Shown here in pieces: positions 1 through 8,864 of a stretch of DNA of 64,000 nt. The stretch's first letter is position 1, and each line of letters opens with the position of its first letter. The notes under the pieces are model-generated. The model saw only the letters and a list, made by a program, of their open reading frames with translations, had not been told where the DNA came from and ran no database searches. Origin of the DNA: Chryseobacterium culicis (GTDB lineage Bacteria > Bacteroidota > Bacteroidia > Flavobacteriales > Weeksellaceae); assembly GCF_900108365.1 (NCBI RefSeq), contig NZ_FNWQ01000001.1:310001-374000 (forward strand), in the 5' to 3' direction. A program made the translations under genes and the position numbers.

Positions 1-1784
<1,784 letters not shown>

Positions 1785-1815
1785 TGCCTACTGCTTATAG
1801 CTTAATGCTTACTGC
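1785..1815. repeat. Iterated GCTTA/GCAGTA words, groES side of the four-helix-bundle gene
   Basis: The 31 bases between groES and the four-helix-bundle start codon read, on the coding strand, as alternating gcagtaag, cattaagc and tataagcag words. This mirrors the degenerate repeat on the groEL side and leaves no room for an independent promoter, so the gene is probably transcribed with groES. Confidence 0.45.
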
Positions 1816-1818
1816 ATT

Positions 1819-2097
1819 TTACCCAATAATTCCTAATAAATCAGCTTCTCTTACGATTAAGTAATCTTTACCTTCCAATTTTAATTCAGCACCTGAATAT
1901 TTACCGTAAAGAACTTTGTCACCTACCTGAACCGTTGTAGGTTCGTCTTTTTTACCAGGACCTACTGCTACTACAGTACCTTCTTGCGGCTTTTCCTTTG
2001 CAGTATCCGGGATAATAATACCTGAAGCTGTTTTAGTTTCTGCTGCTATTGGCTCTACCAGAACTCTGTCTGCCAATGGTTTAAAGTTTACTGACAT
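1819..2097 (-). CDS. groES: Co-chaperonin GroES (10 kDa chaperonin)
   Basis: The 92-residue product has the normal GroES length. It starts [20 protein letters not shown], and the mobile loop that contacts GroEL is visible around residues 19-35 ([20 protein letters not shown]). It continues with the conserved [11 protein letters not shown] and [15 protein letters not shown] segments. GroES caps the GroEL cage in an ATP-dependent cycle in the cytosol. It is the first gene of the operon; a gap of about 115 bases separates it from the TerC gene and carries the presumed heat-shock promoter. Confidence 0.97.
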   Translation of the reverse strand: MSVNFKPLADRVLVEPIAAETKTASGIIIPDTAKEKPQEGTVVAVGPGKKDEPTTVQVGDKVLYGKYSGAELKLEGKDYLIVREADLLGIIG

Positions 2098-2213
2098 AAT
2101 ATATTTAATTTTTTAATTATTTCTGTCTTCTAATTCTCTAAATGTATGCCATGAGACGTTGATGGCTGAAATGGCAGACTTTTAATTCCGAATGTGAAAA
2201 TTTGGCAGAAAAA
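2098..2213 (-). promoter_or_regulatory. groES-groEL promoter region
   Basis: On the minus strand a TACATTTA box (2139-2146) resembles the Bacteroidota -7 element TAnnTTTG. Upstream of it lie TGGCTGAAA (2163-2171) and TGGCAGAC (2172-2179) in plus-strand reading, and another TGGCAGAAA near 2203. A related pair, TGACAGAATGACA, lies upstream of htpG. A shared chaperone regulatory element is possible but unproven. Confidence 0.4.
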
Positions 2214-3005
2214 TTAGTTTTTGCGGGCCGGAAATCCGAAAAGATAACTTGTGGCTACCGGCACTATAAATAAGAGAACAGTAATGGCAGAAACCAGAAT
2301 TTCCATGGTATGGCTGGCTAAGAACTGAGCAAATGCCGTAGCAGGGTAGAAGTGCTCATATAACGAAAGACTTAGTTTAATACCTAAAATAGCAATGACA
2401 ATAAAAGCGGCAGTCTCCAGGAAAGGGAATATCTGCATTAAACGAACAAACCACTGTGCAATAAAACGCATTGCTAAAATCCCTATAAATACCCCAATGG
2501 TAATCAGAAGTAAGTTATCTGAAAAAGCTACTGCGGCAAAAACATTGTCTATGGAGAACGCAAGATCCATTACTTCTACAATAGCAACTGTTGCCCAGAA
2601 ATGGCCCAAAAGCCCGATTGAATTTTTATACAGCCAGCTGGATTCTTTGTCAGGATTTTCGTCCTGATTTTCCTCATCATTTGTGTTTTTTATTTTTTTG
2701 ATAAACCAGTCGGCAGAAATATAGATCAGGTACAGTCCTCCCAGTGGTTTCAGCCACCATACAGAGATCAATACCGATGCAAAAATAAGAGCCAGTCCGC
2801 GGAATACATATGCTCCGAGAATTCCGTATTTCAGGGCTTTTTTTCTTTGATGTTCGGGCAGATCCATAACGATGGTTGCCAGTACAGCTGCATTGTCTAC
2901 AGAGAGAAGGCTTTCGATAAGGATAAGATTGCCGATAATAGCAAGCGATTTTGCAGGATTTTCTAATAGATCATTCAGGAGATGTGTGAAATCAGGAAAT
3001 ATCAT
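2214..3005 (-). CDS. TerC family integral membrane protein
   Basis: The 263-residue protein has about seven hydrophobic segments and both TerC signatures: IESLLSVDNAAVLA near residues 29-42 and MDLAFSIDNVFAAVAF near residues 146-161. These acidic motifs in membrane helices are the hallmark of TerC/Alx/MeeF-type proteins, which are linked to manganese or other metal export and tellurite resistance. An acidic cytosolic linker rich in N, D and E lies near residues 106-121. Its start overlaps the end of the SDF transporter gene by 14 bases, so the two are translationally coupled. The transported ion cannot be told from sequence. Confidence 0.93.
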   Translation of the reverse strand: MIFPDFTHLLNDLLENPAKSLAIIGNLILIESLLSVDNAAVLATIVMDLPEHQRKKALKYGILGAYVFRGLALIFASVLISVWWLKPLGGLYLIYISADWFIKKIKNTNDEENQDENPDKESSWLYKNSIGLLGHFWATVAIVEVMDLAFSIDNVFAAVAFSDNLLLITIGVFIGILAMRFIAQWFVRLMQIFPFLETAAFIVIAILGIKLSLSLYEHFYPATAFAQFLASHTMEILVSAITVLLFIVPVATSYLFGFPARKN

Positions 3006-4203
3006 TTTTTAAGGAGATAGAATTTTGGTTAAGTTTTGAAATAATGGCAGCAGAAACTGAAATGCCGATGAAGTTGGTAACAGATCTGGCTTCGTTCATA
3101 AAACGGTCTATGCTGTATAACAGGGCAAGATCTGTGGTAGGAATTTTTCCGAAGCGGCTTAAGGTAAACATCAAAGCAAGGAAGCCCGAACCGGGTACTC
3201 CCGAAGCCGTTTTTGAGGCAATTGAAATGGTGATAAAAAGCCAGAAATAATCTTGCAGCGTCAGATGAATATTATAAAACTGGATCAGGAAAATACATGA
3301 GATTGAAAGATAAATACACGCTCCTGCCAGATTAAAATTGTACCCGAGCGGAATAATAAGACGGAGAATTTTCCGGTCGTACCCTTGTGATTCCATCTTG
3401 TCGAAGATCATTGGGAAAGCGGTCTTTGAAGAAGATGTTGCTACAACAAGGATAATTTCTTCTTTGATGCTGATCAGAAAATCCCAGAGGTTAATTTTAA
3501 AGTAAGCCGTTATAACGCCTAAGACTCCGAAGATAAAGAACACACTGGTAAGATACACCGTGGCAACAATTTTACTTAATGGCAGTAAGGTATTAATACC
3601 ATATACTGAAATTCCATAAGCAATGTTAGAAAAGATAACTATCGGAAGAAATAAATAAACATATTTGATAAGCTTGAAAAACAGGTTTCTTCCTATATCT
3701 ATAGTTTTAAGAATATTATTTTTCTTCTTTGAAAGACCAATGGCAACGCCTGCAGATAGGGATATGATAAGGAAAAGAACATAGTTGCTGATATGTAAAG
3801 GATTTGAAGTTTGTGTTAAAAATCTCTCCGGAAGCGCTTTGTGGGAAGAAATAATAATGCCTGTATTAGCGCCCGGTTTCAAAAGAAGACCGGATCCGAT
3901 TCCCAATACAATACTAACAGAGGTGATGATTACAAAATACAAAATCATCTGGGTTACAATTTTAAAAGCGTTTTTTGTGCTGAAAATATAGCTTACTCCA
4001 TACGTTACGGCAATGAAAATAACAGGAATGATTAAAACTTCAAGAAGCATGAAAAAATAACTGCTCACTGTTTCCAGGTGCTTGCTTACTTCAGGGAAAT
4101 AATAGCCGGTTAATGCTCCGCAGATAATCGCTGTGAAGACATAAAGCGTGAGATTTCTCAGATAAGAGTCTGTAAATGTTTTTTGCTTAGCCGTTTTCAT
4201 CAT
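2992..4203 (-). CDS. SDF/DAACS family dicarboxylate or amino acid:cation symporter, degenerate cation-site residues
   Basis: The 403-residue membrane protein matches the sodium:dicarboxylate symporter (GltP/DctA) fold. The first re-entrant hairpin motif appears as SSSKT (257-261), the TM7 motif as GYNFNLAG (287-294), the second hairpin as SGVPGSGFLAL (334-344) and the TM8 substrate motif as DRFMNEARSVTN (366-377). Compared with recalled DctA and GltPh patterns, the TM7 aspartate (FNLDG/NMDG) is alanine at 293, and the TM8 position corresponding to N/D after NxxG is isoleucine at 381. Loss of these cation ligands may mean altered ion coupling. It lies between CitMHS and TerC genes in one operon. 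Substrate unknown; carboxylates are likely by context. Confidence 0.9.
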   Translation of the reverse strand: MMKTAKQKTFTDSYLRNLTLYVFTAIICGALTGYYFPEVSKHLETVSSYFFMLLEVLIIPVIFIAVTYGVSYIFSTKNAFKIVTQMILYFVIITSVSIVLGIGSGLLLKPGANTGIIISSHKALPERFLTQTSNPLHISNYVLFLIISLSAGVAIGLSKKKNNILKTIDIGRNLFFKLIKYVYLFLPIVIFSNIAYGISVYGINTLLPLSKIVATVYLTSVFFIFGVLGVITAYFKINLWDFLISIKEEIILVVATSSSKTAFPMIFDKMESQGYDRKILRLIIPLGYNFNLAGACIYLSISCIFLIQFYNIHLTLQDYFWLFITISIASKTASGVPGSGFLALMFTLSRFGKIPTTDLALLYSIDRFMNEARSVTNFIGISVSAAIISKLNQNSISLKNDIS

Positions 4204-4246
4204 TTACTTTTTTAGAGGTAAGATTACAAGATCCAAAGATATAATC

Positions 4247-5533
4247 TTAAATAATACCAAGAGCCAATGCGCTCAGCAACATTACGATTGATGATCCGAT
4301 AGCCCATTTCAGGGTAAATTTAAGATGGTCAGAAAATTCAACACCCGCTAATGAGACCAACAGATATGTGGAAGGTACCAAAGGACTTAAGAGGTGAGAA
4401 GCCTGCCCCACAAGACTGGCGCGTCCCAAAATATCCGGAGGAATGTTCAGCTGGCTGCCTGTGGCTGTAATAACCGGCAGTATTCCGAAATAATAAGCAT
4501 CGTTAGTAAGGAAAAAGGTAAGCGGCACACTGAATACAGCAGTAATAACGTTCAGGTAGCTTCCCCAGGTTTTAGGAACAATACTGATAATGCTGTTTCC
4601 CATAGAGCTCATAATTCCAGTACCGTTCAGAATTCCTGTGAAAATACCTGCCCCGAAAATCATTCCCGCTACAGATAGCGCATTTCCTGCATGTTTTGAG
4701 ATGATTTTCTGCTGGTCCTTCAGTTTCGGATAATTGATTACAGAAGCAATACAGAAAGCAATCATAAAAGCAACTCCCAAAGGAATAATATCCAGAATCA
4801 TCACGCAAAGGAGAACAATGGTCAGGATTAAATTGATAATGATAAGTTTAGGACGTCTTAACGCAGGGTCATTCTCACCGGCAATATCCTGTCCGCTGTA
4901 TTTAGTATATTTCCCATGCCTGCTGATTCTTTTTTTCTCCCGTACTCCCAGGATATAGGCAACAAAAAATACCCATACCAACCCGATCACCATGACAGGA
5001 ATCATAGGAACGAATATTTCAGTATGTCCCAGTTTAAGAGAACTCATTACTCTGGCAGTAGGACCGCCCCAGGGTAAAATATTCATAATACCGCCTGCAA
5101 GCATGATAATGCAGGTGAGAACCAGAGGATTCATTCCCTGTTTTTTATAAAGCGGAAGTAATGCTGCCACTACAATAATATAAGTGGAAGAGCCATCGCC
5201 GTCCAGAGAAACCAATGTGGTGAGAAGGGCAGTTCCGATGGTTGTTTTTACAGGATTATCTCCCACAGCTTTTAATATAGCATTCACGAGCGGCTCAAAA
5301 AGCCCGGTGTCAATCATCAGGCTGAAGTACAGGATGGCAAAAATCAGCATAACCCCTGTAAGTGCTATTTCTTTTACGCCCTCTTTCATCATTTTCCCAA
5401 GATCGGGCCCGAATCCTGCCACTACAGCAATCAATACAGGTACAAGGACTAAAGCGGTAAGCGGAGTCATCTTTTTGTTCATGATGAGAATCATGAAGAT
5501 GAAAATCATTAAAAAACCAAGAAATGTAAGCAT
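4247..5533 (-). CDS. CitMHS family citrate-metal:proton symporter
   Basis: The 428-residue polytopic protein has the length and features of the CitMHS family (CitM/CitH of Bacillus), which imports citrate complexed with divalent metal. Visible segments include the N-terminal MLTFLGFLMIFIFMILIMN, VSLDGDGSSTYIIVVAALLP near residue 110, MNILPWGGPTARVMSSL near residue 150 and FFLTNDAYYFGILPV near residue 340. It starts 27 bases after the DUF2490 gene and ends 43 bases before the SDF transporter gene, so the run reads as one carboxylate-uptake operon. Specific substrate (citrate, other tricarboxylate) is inferred from family only. Confidence 0.93.
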   Translation of the reverse strand: MLTFLGFLMIFIFMILIMNKKMTPLTALVLVPVLIAVVAGFGPDLGKMMKEGVKEIALTGVMLIFAILYFSLMIDTGLFEPLVNAILKAVGDNPVKTTIGTALLTTLVSLDGDGSSTYIIVVAALLPLYKKQGMNPLVLTCIIMLAGGIMNILPWGGPTARVMSSLKLGHTEIFVPMIPVMVIGLVWVFFVAYILGVREKKRISRHGKYTKYSGQDIAGENDPALRRPKLIIINLILTIVLLCVMILDIIPLGVAFMIAFCIASVINYPKLKDQQKIISKHAGNALSVAGMIFGAGIFTGILNGTGIMSSMGNSIISIVPKTWGSYLNVITAVFSVPLTFFLTNDAYYFGILPVITATGSQLNIPPDILGRASLVGQASHLLSPLVPSTYLLVSLAGVEFSDHLKFTLKWAIGSSIVMLLSALALGII

Positions 5534-5560
5534 AGTTTTATGTAAATAGTATTGAGGTTA

Positions 5561-6253
5561 TTATTGTTTCTTTTTTCTCCAGTCAAAACTGTTTCTGAAA
5601 CCTATAAATCCATAATTGCTTGTTTTTTTGGTTTCCAGCTGATTGATAAAGGCAAGTTCCAGTGCAGAACTTTTGCCTAATTTTATTCCGAGGCCTGCCG
5701 TAATACGATTGCTGTCGAAAGGTTCCAGCTTATCCACATTCATTCGTATTTCATTTTTAAGAATACCATAGAGTTTTTCTTTTTCTCCTTTTTTATTGAA
5801 AGGAATTCTCACAGAAATAAGATATCGGATCCTTACCTCGAATTCGTCAGGATTGCTGATGAAACGTTCTTCCACTCTAAGCCGGTTAGAGATGGAGGTT
5901 CTGCCAATGTAATAATCAGCAGTTACCTGTTGGAAAGGTCTTTTTTCATATCTTATCTTTTTAGAATCGTCGGCGTTATAAGATTCGAGGATCAAAAACA
6001 TAGCCCCCGCGGCAGGTCTTATATTTTCTGCCACTTCATAGTCTACATACGCGTTTACCAGGAAAAGCCTTGTGTCGTAAGCCAGGTCAAAGGACCGGTA
6101 TTGGGTAAGCGCGGTTAAAGTACTTTTATCGGTGATCTTCGCAGACATCAGGTATTGAAACCACATATTGTAATTGTCTTTACTCTGACTGCGCAAATGG
6201 CTGCCTAGCAGGCAAAATGATAAAATAAGCGTTAATTGTATATTAAGTTTCAT
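5561..6253 (-). CDS. DUF2490 domain-containing outer membrane protein
   Basis: The 230-residue product begins with a signal peptide (MKLNIQLTLILSFCLLGSHL, cleavage near residue 22) and then alternates short amphipathic strands, as expected for a small outer-membrane beta-barrel. The layout, with YNMWFQYLMSAKI near the N-terminus and a C-terminal GFIGFRNSFDW, fits the DUF2490 family of Bacteroidota. It is the promoter-proximal gene of the transporter operon and may act as an outer-membrane component for the same substrates; that is inference. It is divergent from the LytS-like kinase gene with about 150 bases between the coding regions. Confidence 0.85.
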   Translation of the reverse strand: MKLNIQLTLILSFCLLGSHLRSQSKDNYNMWFQYLMSAKITDKSTLTALTQYRSFDLAYDTRLFLVNAYVDYEVAENIRPAAGAMFLILESYNADDSKKIRYEKRPFQQVTADYYIGRTSISNRLRVEERFISNPDEFEVRIRYLISVRIPFNKKGEKEKLYGILKNEIRMNVDKLEPFDSNRITAGLGIKLGKSSALELAFINQLETKKTSNYGFIGFRNSFDWRKKKQ

Positions 6254-6404
6254 GTAATATTTGATTAATATTGCGGTTTCTCAAATATATTTATTCGAAG
6301 GAGCGGGCTTAGATTTTTTCAATCAATGACAGTTTTTCTCAACGAACTGCATTTTGAGACAAAAAGATATTATATTTGATGCGTTTCAAAATACGGTACG
6401 AACT

Positions 6405-7517
6405 ATGTTTTTAATCATTAATTTTATCATTATATTATTGATTATCAGGATTTTATTTAGCGGTAAAATTCTGGAAAGTCTTATGAGGTACCGTTGGAAG
6501 TTTTTGTTGAGGTTTCAGCATATATTTTTCCTTTTTATCTTCATTTTGATGACTTATTTCACCGAAAACTACTTCCTGGATTCTGCTCAGCTGGTGGTAA
6601 GCATTATTTTGAATACAATTTTCAATATTGGAATTTATTATCTCGTCTACTATTATCTTGTTCCCAGATTCTATTTATCCAACAAGTATCCGGAGTTTAT
6701 CCTCTATGCGCTAATCTGTTTTCTGGTGTCCAGTCTTTTCAGGATTCTGTGGGAGCCGGCAGTTTTTCAGATAGATTTCAGCGAAAAGGGGTACCACGTA
6801 GGTTTTCTCTATAATGTGTATATCTCGCAGGGGATCATAATTCTGGTGGGATCTTTTTTAGGAATTACCAAAGACAAATTTTTAATAGAGCAGGATGTGA
6901 TCAGCCTTGGAGAAGAGAAAGACCAGCTTTATCTTGATCTGCTGAAATCTAAACTGAATCCGCACTTTCTGCTGAATACCCTTAATAACATCTATGCCAA
7001 CAGTTTTACCCAGTCGGAAAAGACATCGGATTCTATTTTGCAGTTGAGCAAACTACTGAAATATATTATTTATGACAGCGGAAAAGAAAAAGTAACCGTT
7101 TCCCAGGAGTTTTCTTCCCTGAAAGCGCTTGCCGCTCTATACCAGCTTAAGTATAATAACCAGCTTGATATTGTAATGGATATTGAGGAGCAGGAAGCAT
7201 TTGACATTGCTGAGATTCCGTCTGCTATATTGCTTACTTTATTCGAAAATGCCCTAAAGCATTCGGCAATAGGGGAAGAAGCTCATAGTTTTATAAAACT
7301 GTTCTGTAAAATTGAGCGCTCCGAACTGTATTTTGAAATTATAAACTCTGTCGGGAAAGATAGAATTCAGCCGGTTGAATCCAATTATCACGGGTTGGGT
7401 AATGAAGCAATTATTCATATATTAGAAAAATTTTATCTGGATCAGTATGAGTTTTATTCCGGCCCGAAAGAAAATGATCAATATAAAATTGCTTTAACAA
7501 TTACTATCAATGGCTAA
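6405..7517 (+). CDS. LytS-like sensor histidine kinase (His_kinase family)
   Basis: The protein has several N-terminal membrane segments followed by a cytosolic His_kinase-type domain. The phosphoacceptor motif is LNPHFLLNTLNNIYANS and the ATPase N-box region is AILLTLFENALKHS; the conserved G-box reads YHGLGNEAI. The first ATG in frame is at 6405 (370 residues); a TTG at 6354 would add 17 residues and cannot be excluded. The gene overlaps the LytTR regulator by 8 bases. Kinases of this class partner with LytTR regulators; in E. coli, BtsS and YpdA respond to carboxylates. The divergent operon carries carboxylate transporters, so sensing of a carboxylate is a reasonable inference. Confidence 0.92.
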   Translation: MFLIINFIIILLIIRILFSGKILESLMRYRWKFLLRFQHIFFLFIFILMTYFTENYFLDSAQLVVSIILNTIFNIGIYYLVYYYLVPRFYLSNKYPEFILYALICFLVSSLFRILWEPAVFQIDFSEKGYHVGFLYNVYISQGIIILVGSFLGITKDKFLIEQDVISLGEEKDQLYLDLLKSKLNPHFLLNTLNNIYANSFTQSEKTSDSILQLSKLLKYIIYDSGKEKVTVSQEFSSLKALAALYQLKYNNQLDIVMDIEEQEAFDIAEIPSAILLTLFENALKHSAIGEEAHSFIKLFCKIERSELYFEIINSVGKDRIQPVESNYHGLGNEAIIHILEKFYLDQYEFYSGPKENDQYKIALTITING

Positions 7518-8208
7518 GCTTACTATTGTAAATGTAGATGATGAGTATCCTGCATTGCAGCTTGTAAAACAATATTGTGATCAGCTTGACGATGTTGAGC
7601 TGCTGGCTTCGTTTCAGAAACCGGAAGAAGCACTGGCTTTTTTGAAAGCCAATAAAGTAGATCTGGTTGTTTTCGATATCAATATGCCCGGGATTAATGG
7701 AGTAGAGTTGTTACAGCAGCTTCCGGATCCGCCCCTGTGTATTTTTCTTACTTTGGAAACAAAATATGCGGTGAAGGCCTTTGAACTGGATGTTGTGCAT
7801 TATCTTATAAAGCCAGTAGATTTTGATACCTTTAAAAAAGCAGTCAATAAAGCAAGAGATTTTGTTCAGTTCAGAAGCTCGGCCAGCAGCCAGCATCAGG
7901 AAGATTATATCATGTTCAAATCCAACTATGTGATGAACAAGGTTTTTCTTAAGGATATTTTATGGATACAGGGATTTGGAGAATATATTGTGCTGATGAC
8001 CCCATTGAAAAAATATATGATTTTGGAGAGAATGTCTAATTTTGAGGAGAAATTTCAGCATTTCGGGTTTATCAGAATCCATAAGTCCTATATTGTATTA
8101 TCCGATCATATTAATTCTTATAATGCCGGCCAGGTTTTCCTTAAAAACGGAGAAGAGCTTCCGCTGGGGAGAACCTATAAAAAGAATCTAAAAGCTCACT
8201 TAAGCTAA
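7510..8208 (+). CDS. LytTR family two-component response regulator
   Basis: The 232-residue protein has a receiver domain with acidic pair DD at residues 10-11, phosphoacceptor D56 in VVFDINMPG and lysine in HYLIKPVDF. The C-terminal half is a LytTR DNA-binding domain, visible as IMFKSNYVMNKVFLKDILWI, FIRIHKSYIV and a final LPLGRTYKKNLKAHL. It overlaps the kinase gene by 8 bases and is translated with it. A symmetric terminator follows. Likely targets are the divergent transporter operon and possibly the downstream GG-leader peptide gene; neither binding site was recognised by eye. Confidence 0.95.
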   Translation: MAKLTIVNVDDEYPALQLVKQYCDQLDDVELLASFQKPEEALAFLKANKVDLVVFDINMPGINGVELLQQLPDPPLCIFLTLETKYAVKAFELDVVHYLIKPVDFDTFKKAVNKARDFVQFRSSASSQHQEDYIMFKSNYVMNKVFLKDILWIQGFGEYIVLMTPLKKYMILERMSNFEEKFQHFGFIRIHKSYIVLSDHINSYNAGQVFLKNGEELPLGRTYKKNLKAHLS

Positions 8209-8214
8209 AAAAAG

Positions 8215-8239
8215 AAAAGCCGGAAAAAGTCCGGCTTTT
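8215..8239. terminator. Bidirectional intrinsic terminator between the LytTR gene and the peptide gene
   Basis: A perfect 10-base-pair stem (aaaagccgga with tccggctttt) and a 5-base loop sit between the convergent LytTR regulator and GG-peptide genes. A-tracts and T-tracts on both sides let it work in both directions. A near copy lies at 8586-8611. Confidence 0.85.
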
Positions 8240-8266
8240 CAAAAATTGTTATCTGATGGTTACATA

Positions 8267-8401
8267 CTAAGGGCAATATTGTCCCGGTCCGATCCACAGG
8301 ATGCACTGTCCTTTGTAATTGTACTCACAGCAGAAACGTCCTGCTGCTCCGCCATTGATTGATTTCTGGGCGTCTCTGCTTAATAATTTAGCATTTTTCA
8401 T
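8267..8401 (-). CDS. Bacteriocin-like peptide precursor with double-glycine leader (44 residues)
   Basis: This short gene encodes a leader MKNAKLLSRDAQKSINGG and a 26-residue core starting AAGRFCCEYNYKGQC. The GG at residues 17-18 is a typical processing site for C39-type peptidases of peptide exporters. The core has four cysteines (24, 25, 33, 43) and ends GPGQYCP. Leaders of the form KLSRxxQKxIxGG are frequent in small Chryseobacterium peptides called bacteriocin-like; their activity is unknown. A strong TATCTTTG -7 box at 8481-8488 and a terminator at 8215-8239 frame it as a stand-alone transcription unit. No maturation enzyme or exporter is encoded in the window. It could be a bacteriocin, signal or other secreted peptide. 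Confidence 0.8.
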   Translation of the reverse strand: MKNAKLLSRDAQKSINGGAAGRFCCEYNYKGQCILWIGPGQYCP

Positions 8402-8480
8402 AGTTATAATATTTTGATTGTACGTTCCTGAGCATTTAAAGTCAATCAGGATTTTGACATTTGGTGTAAAAGAAGTAAAT

Positions 8481-8488
8481 CAAAGATA
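8481..8488 (-). promoter_or_regulatory. -7 promoter box of the GG-peptide gene
   Basis: The minus strand reads TATCTTTG, an exact match to the Bacteroidota TAnnTTTG -7 element, 79 bases upstream of the peptide ATG. A leader of roughly 70 bases is implied. Confidence 0.6.
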
Positions 8489-8585
8489 CTGTTTTTCCTT
8501 ATAATGTGATATATATTGTTGCGTTTTTTTTGAAATAAAATTTTGATTATCAACGGCTAATGATTTTAAGTTGGTCGTGTAATCA

Positions 8586-8611
8586 AAAAAGCCGGAAACG
8601 TCCGGCTTTTT
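8586..8611. terminator. Second copy of the bidirectional terminator
   Basis: An 11-base-pair perfect stem (aaaaagccgga with tccggcttttt) closes on an AACG loop. It and the following bases (tcaaaatggttatc) closely match the terminator region at 8215-8260, showing that peptide gene plus terminator were duplicated. Confidence 0.8.
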
Positions 8612-8627
8612 CAAAATGGTTATCAGG

Positions 8628-8729
8628 TTAGCAGAACCCGAGACAGTTTTGACCCAGTCCAAGTCTGGCTGCAGATCCGACATTAATGGGCTTTTGAGTT
8701 TCTGTTATTTTTAAGCAGAATATTATATT
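8628..8729 (-). pseudogene. Decayed second GG-leader peptide gene
   Basis: A minus-strand frame ending at a TAA (8628-8630) reads LKITETQKPINVG then SAARLGLGQNCLGFC. It aligns residue for residue with the intact neighbour, LLSRDAQKSINGG then its core, and the frame opens exactly at the equivalent first codon. However there is no ATG, only AAT there and a stop just upstream, and the double glycine is changed to VG. The promoter-like box upstream reads TATCTTTC. It is most simply a dead copy, though translation from a rare start cannot be ruled out. Confidence 0.55.
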
Positions 8730-8776
8730 TTATCGAAAGAAAGATAAAAGTGATTAAAGTCTTTATCAAAAAAATG

Positions 8777-8834
8777 AGCACTACTTATTATTGAAGAGAA
8801 AAAATTTAAGTTCTTTTTAATAATAAGTAGTGCT
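8777..8834. repeat. Long inverted repeat (16-bp perfect arms)
   Basis: Arms at 8777-8792 and 8819-8834 (agcactacttattatt and its complement) are perfectly complementary, separated by 26 bases with an A-run and T-run that could extend the pairing. It lies downstream of the M1 peptidase gene, 31 bases past its stop codon, and may act as its terminator. The length of the arms is unusual beside the other terminators here. Confidence 0.6.
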
Positions 8835-8864
8835 ATTATGTTGTCAGTTACAGCTTAGGTATTT

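Noticed and set aside
8480..8683. 67-codon minus-strand frame over the second peptide copy
   Set aside because: It is out of frame with the peptide-like codons at 8628-8729, has no family resemblance and runs through the terminator.
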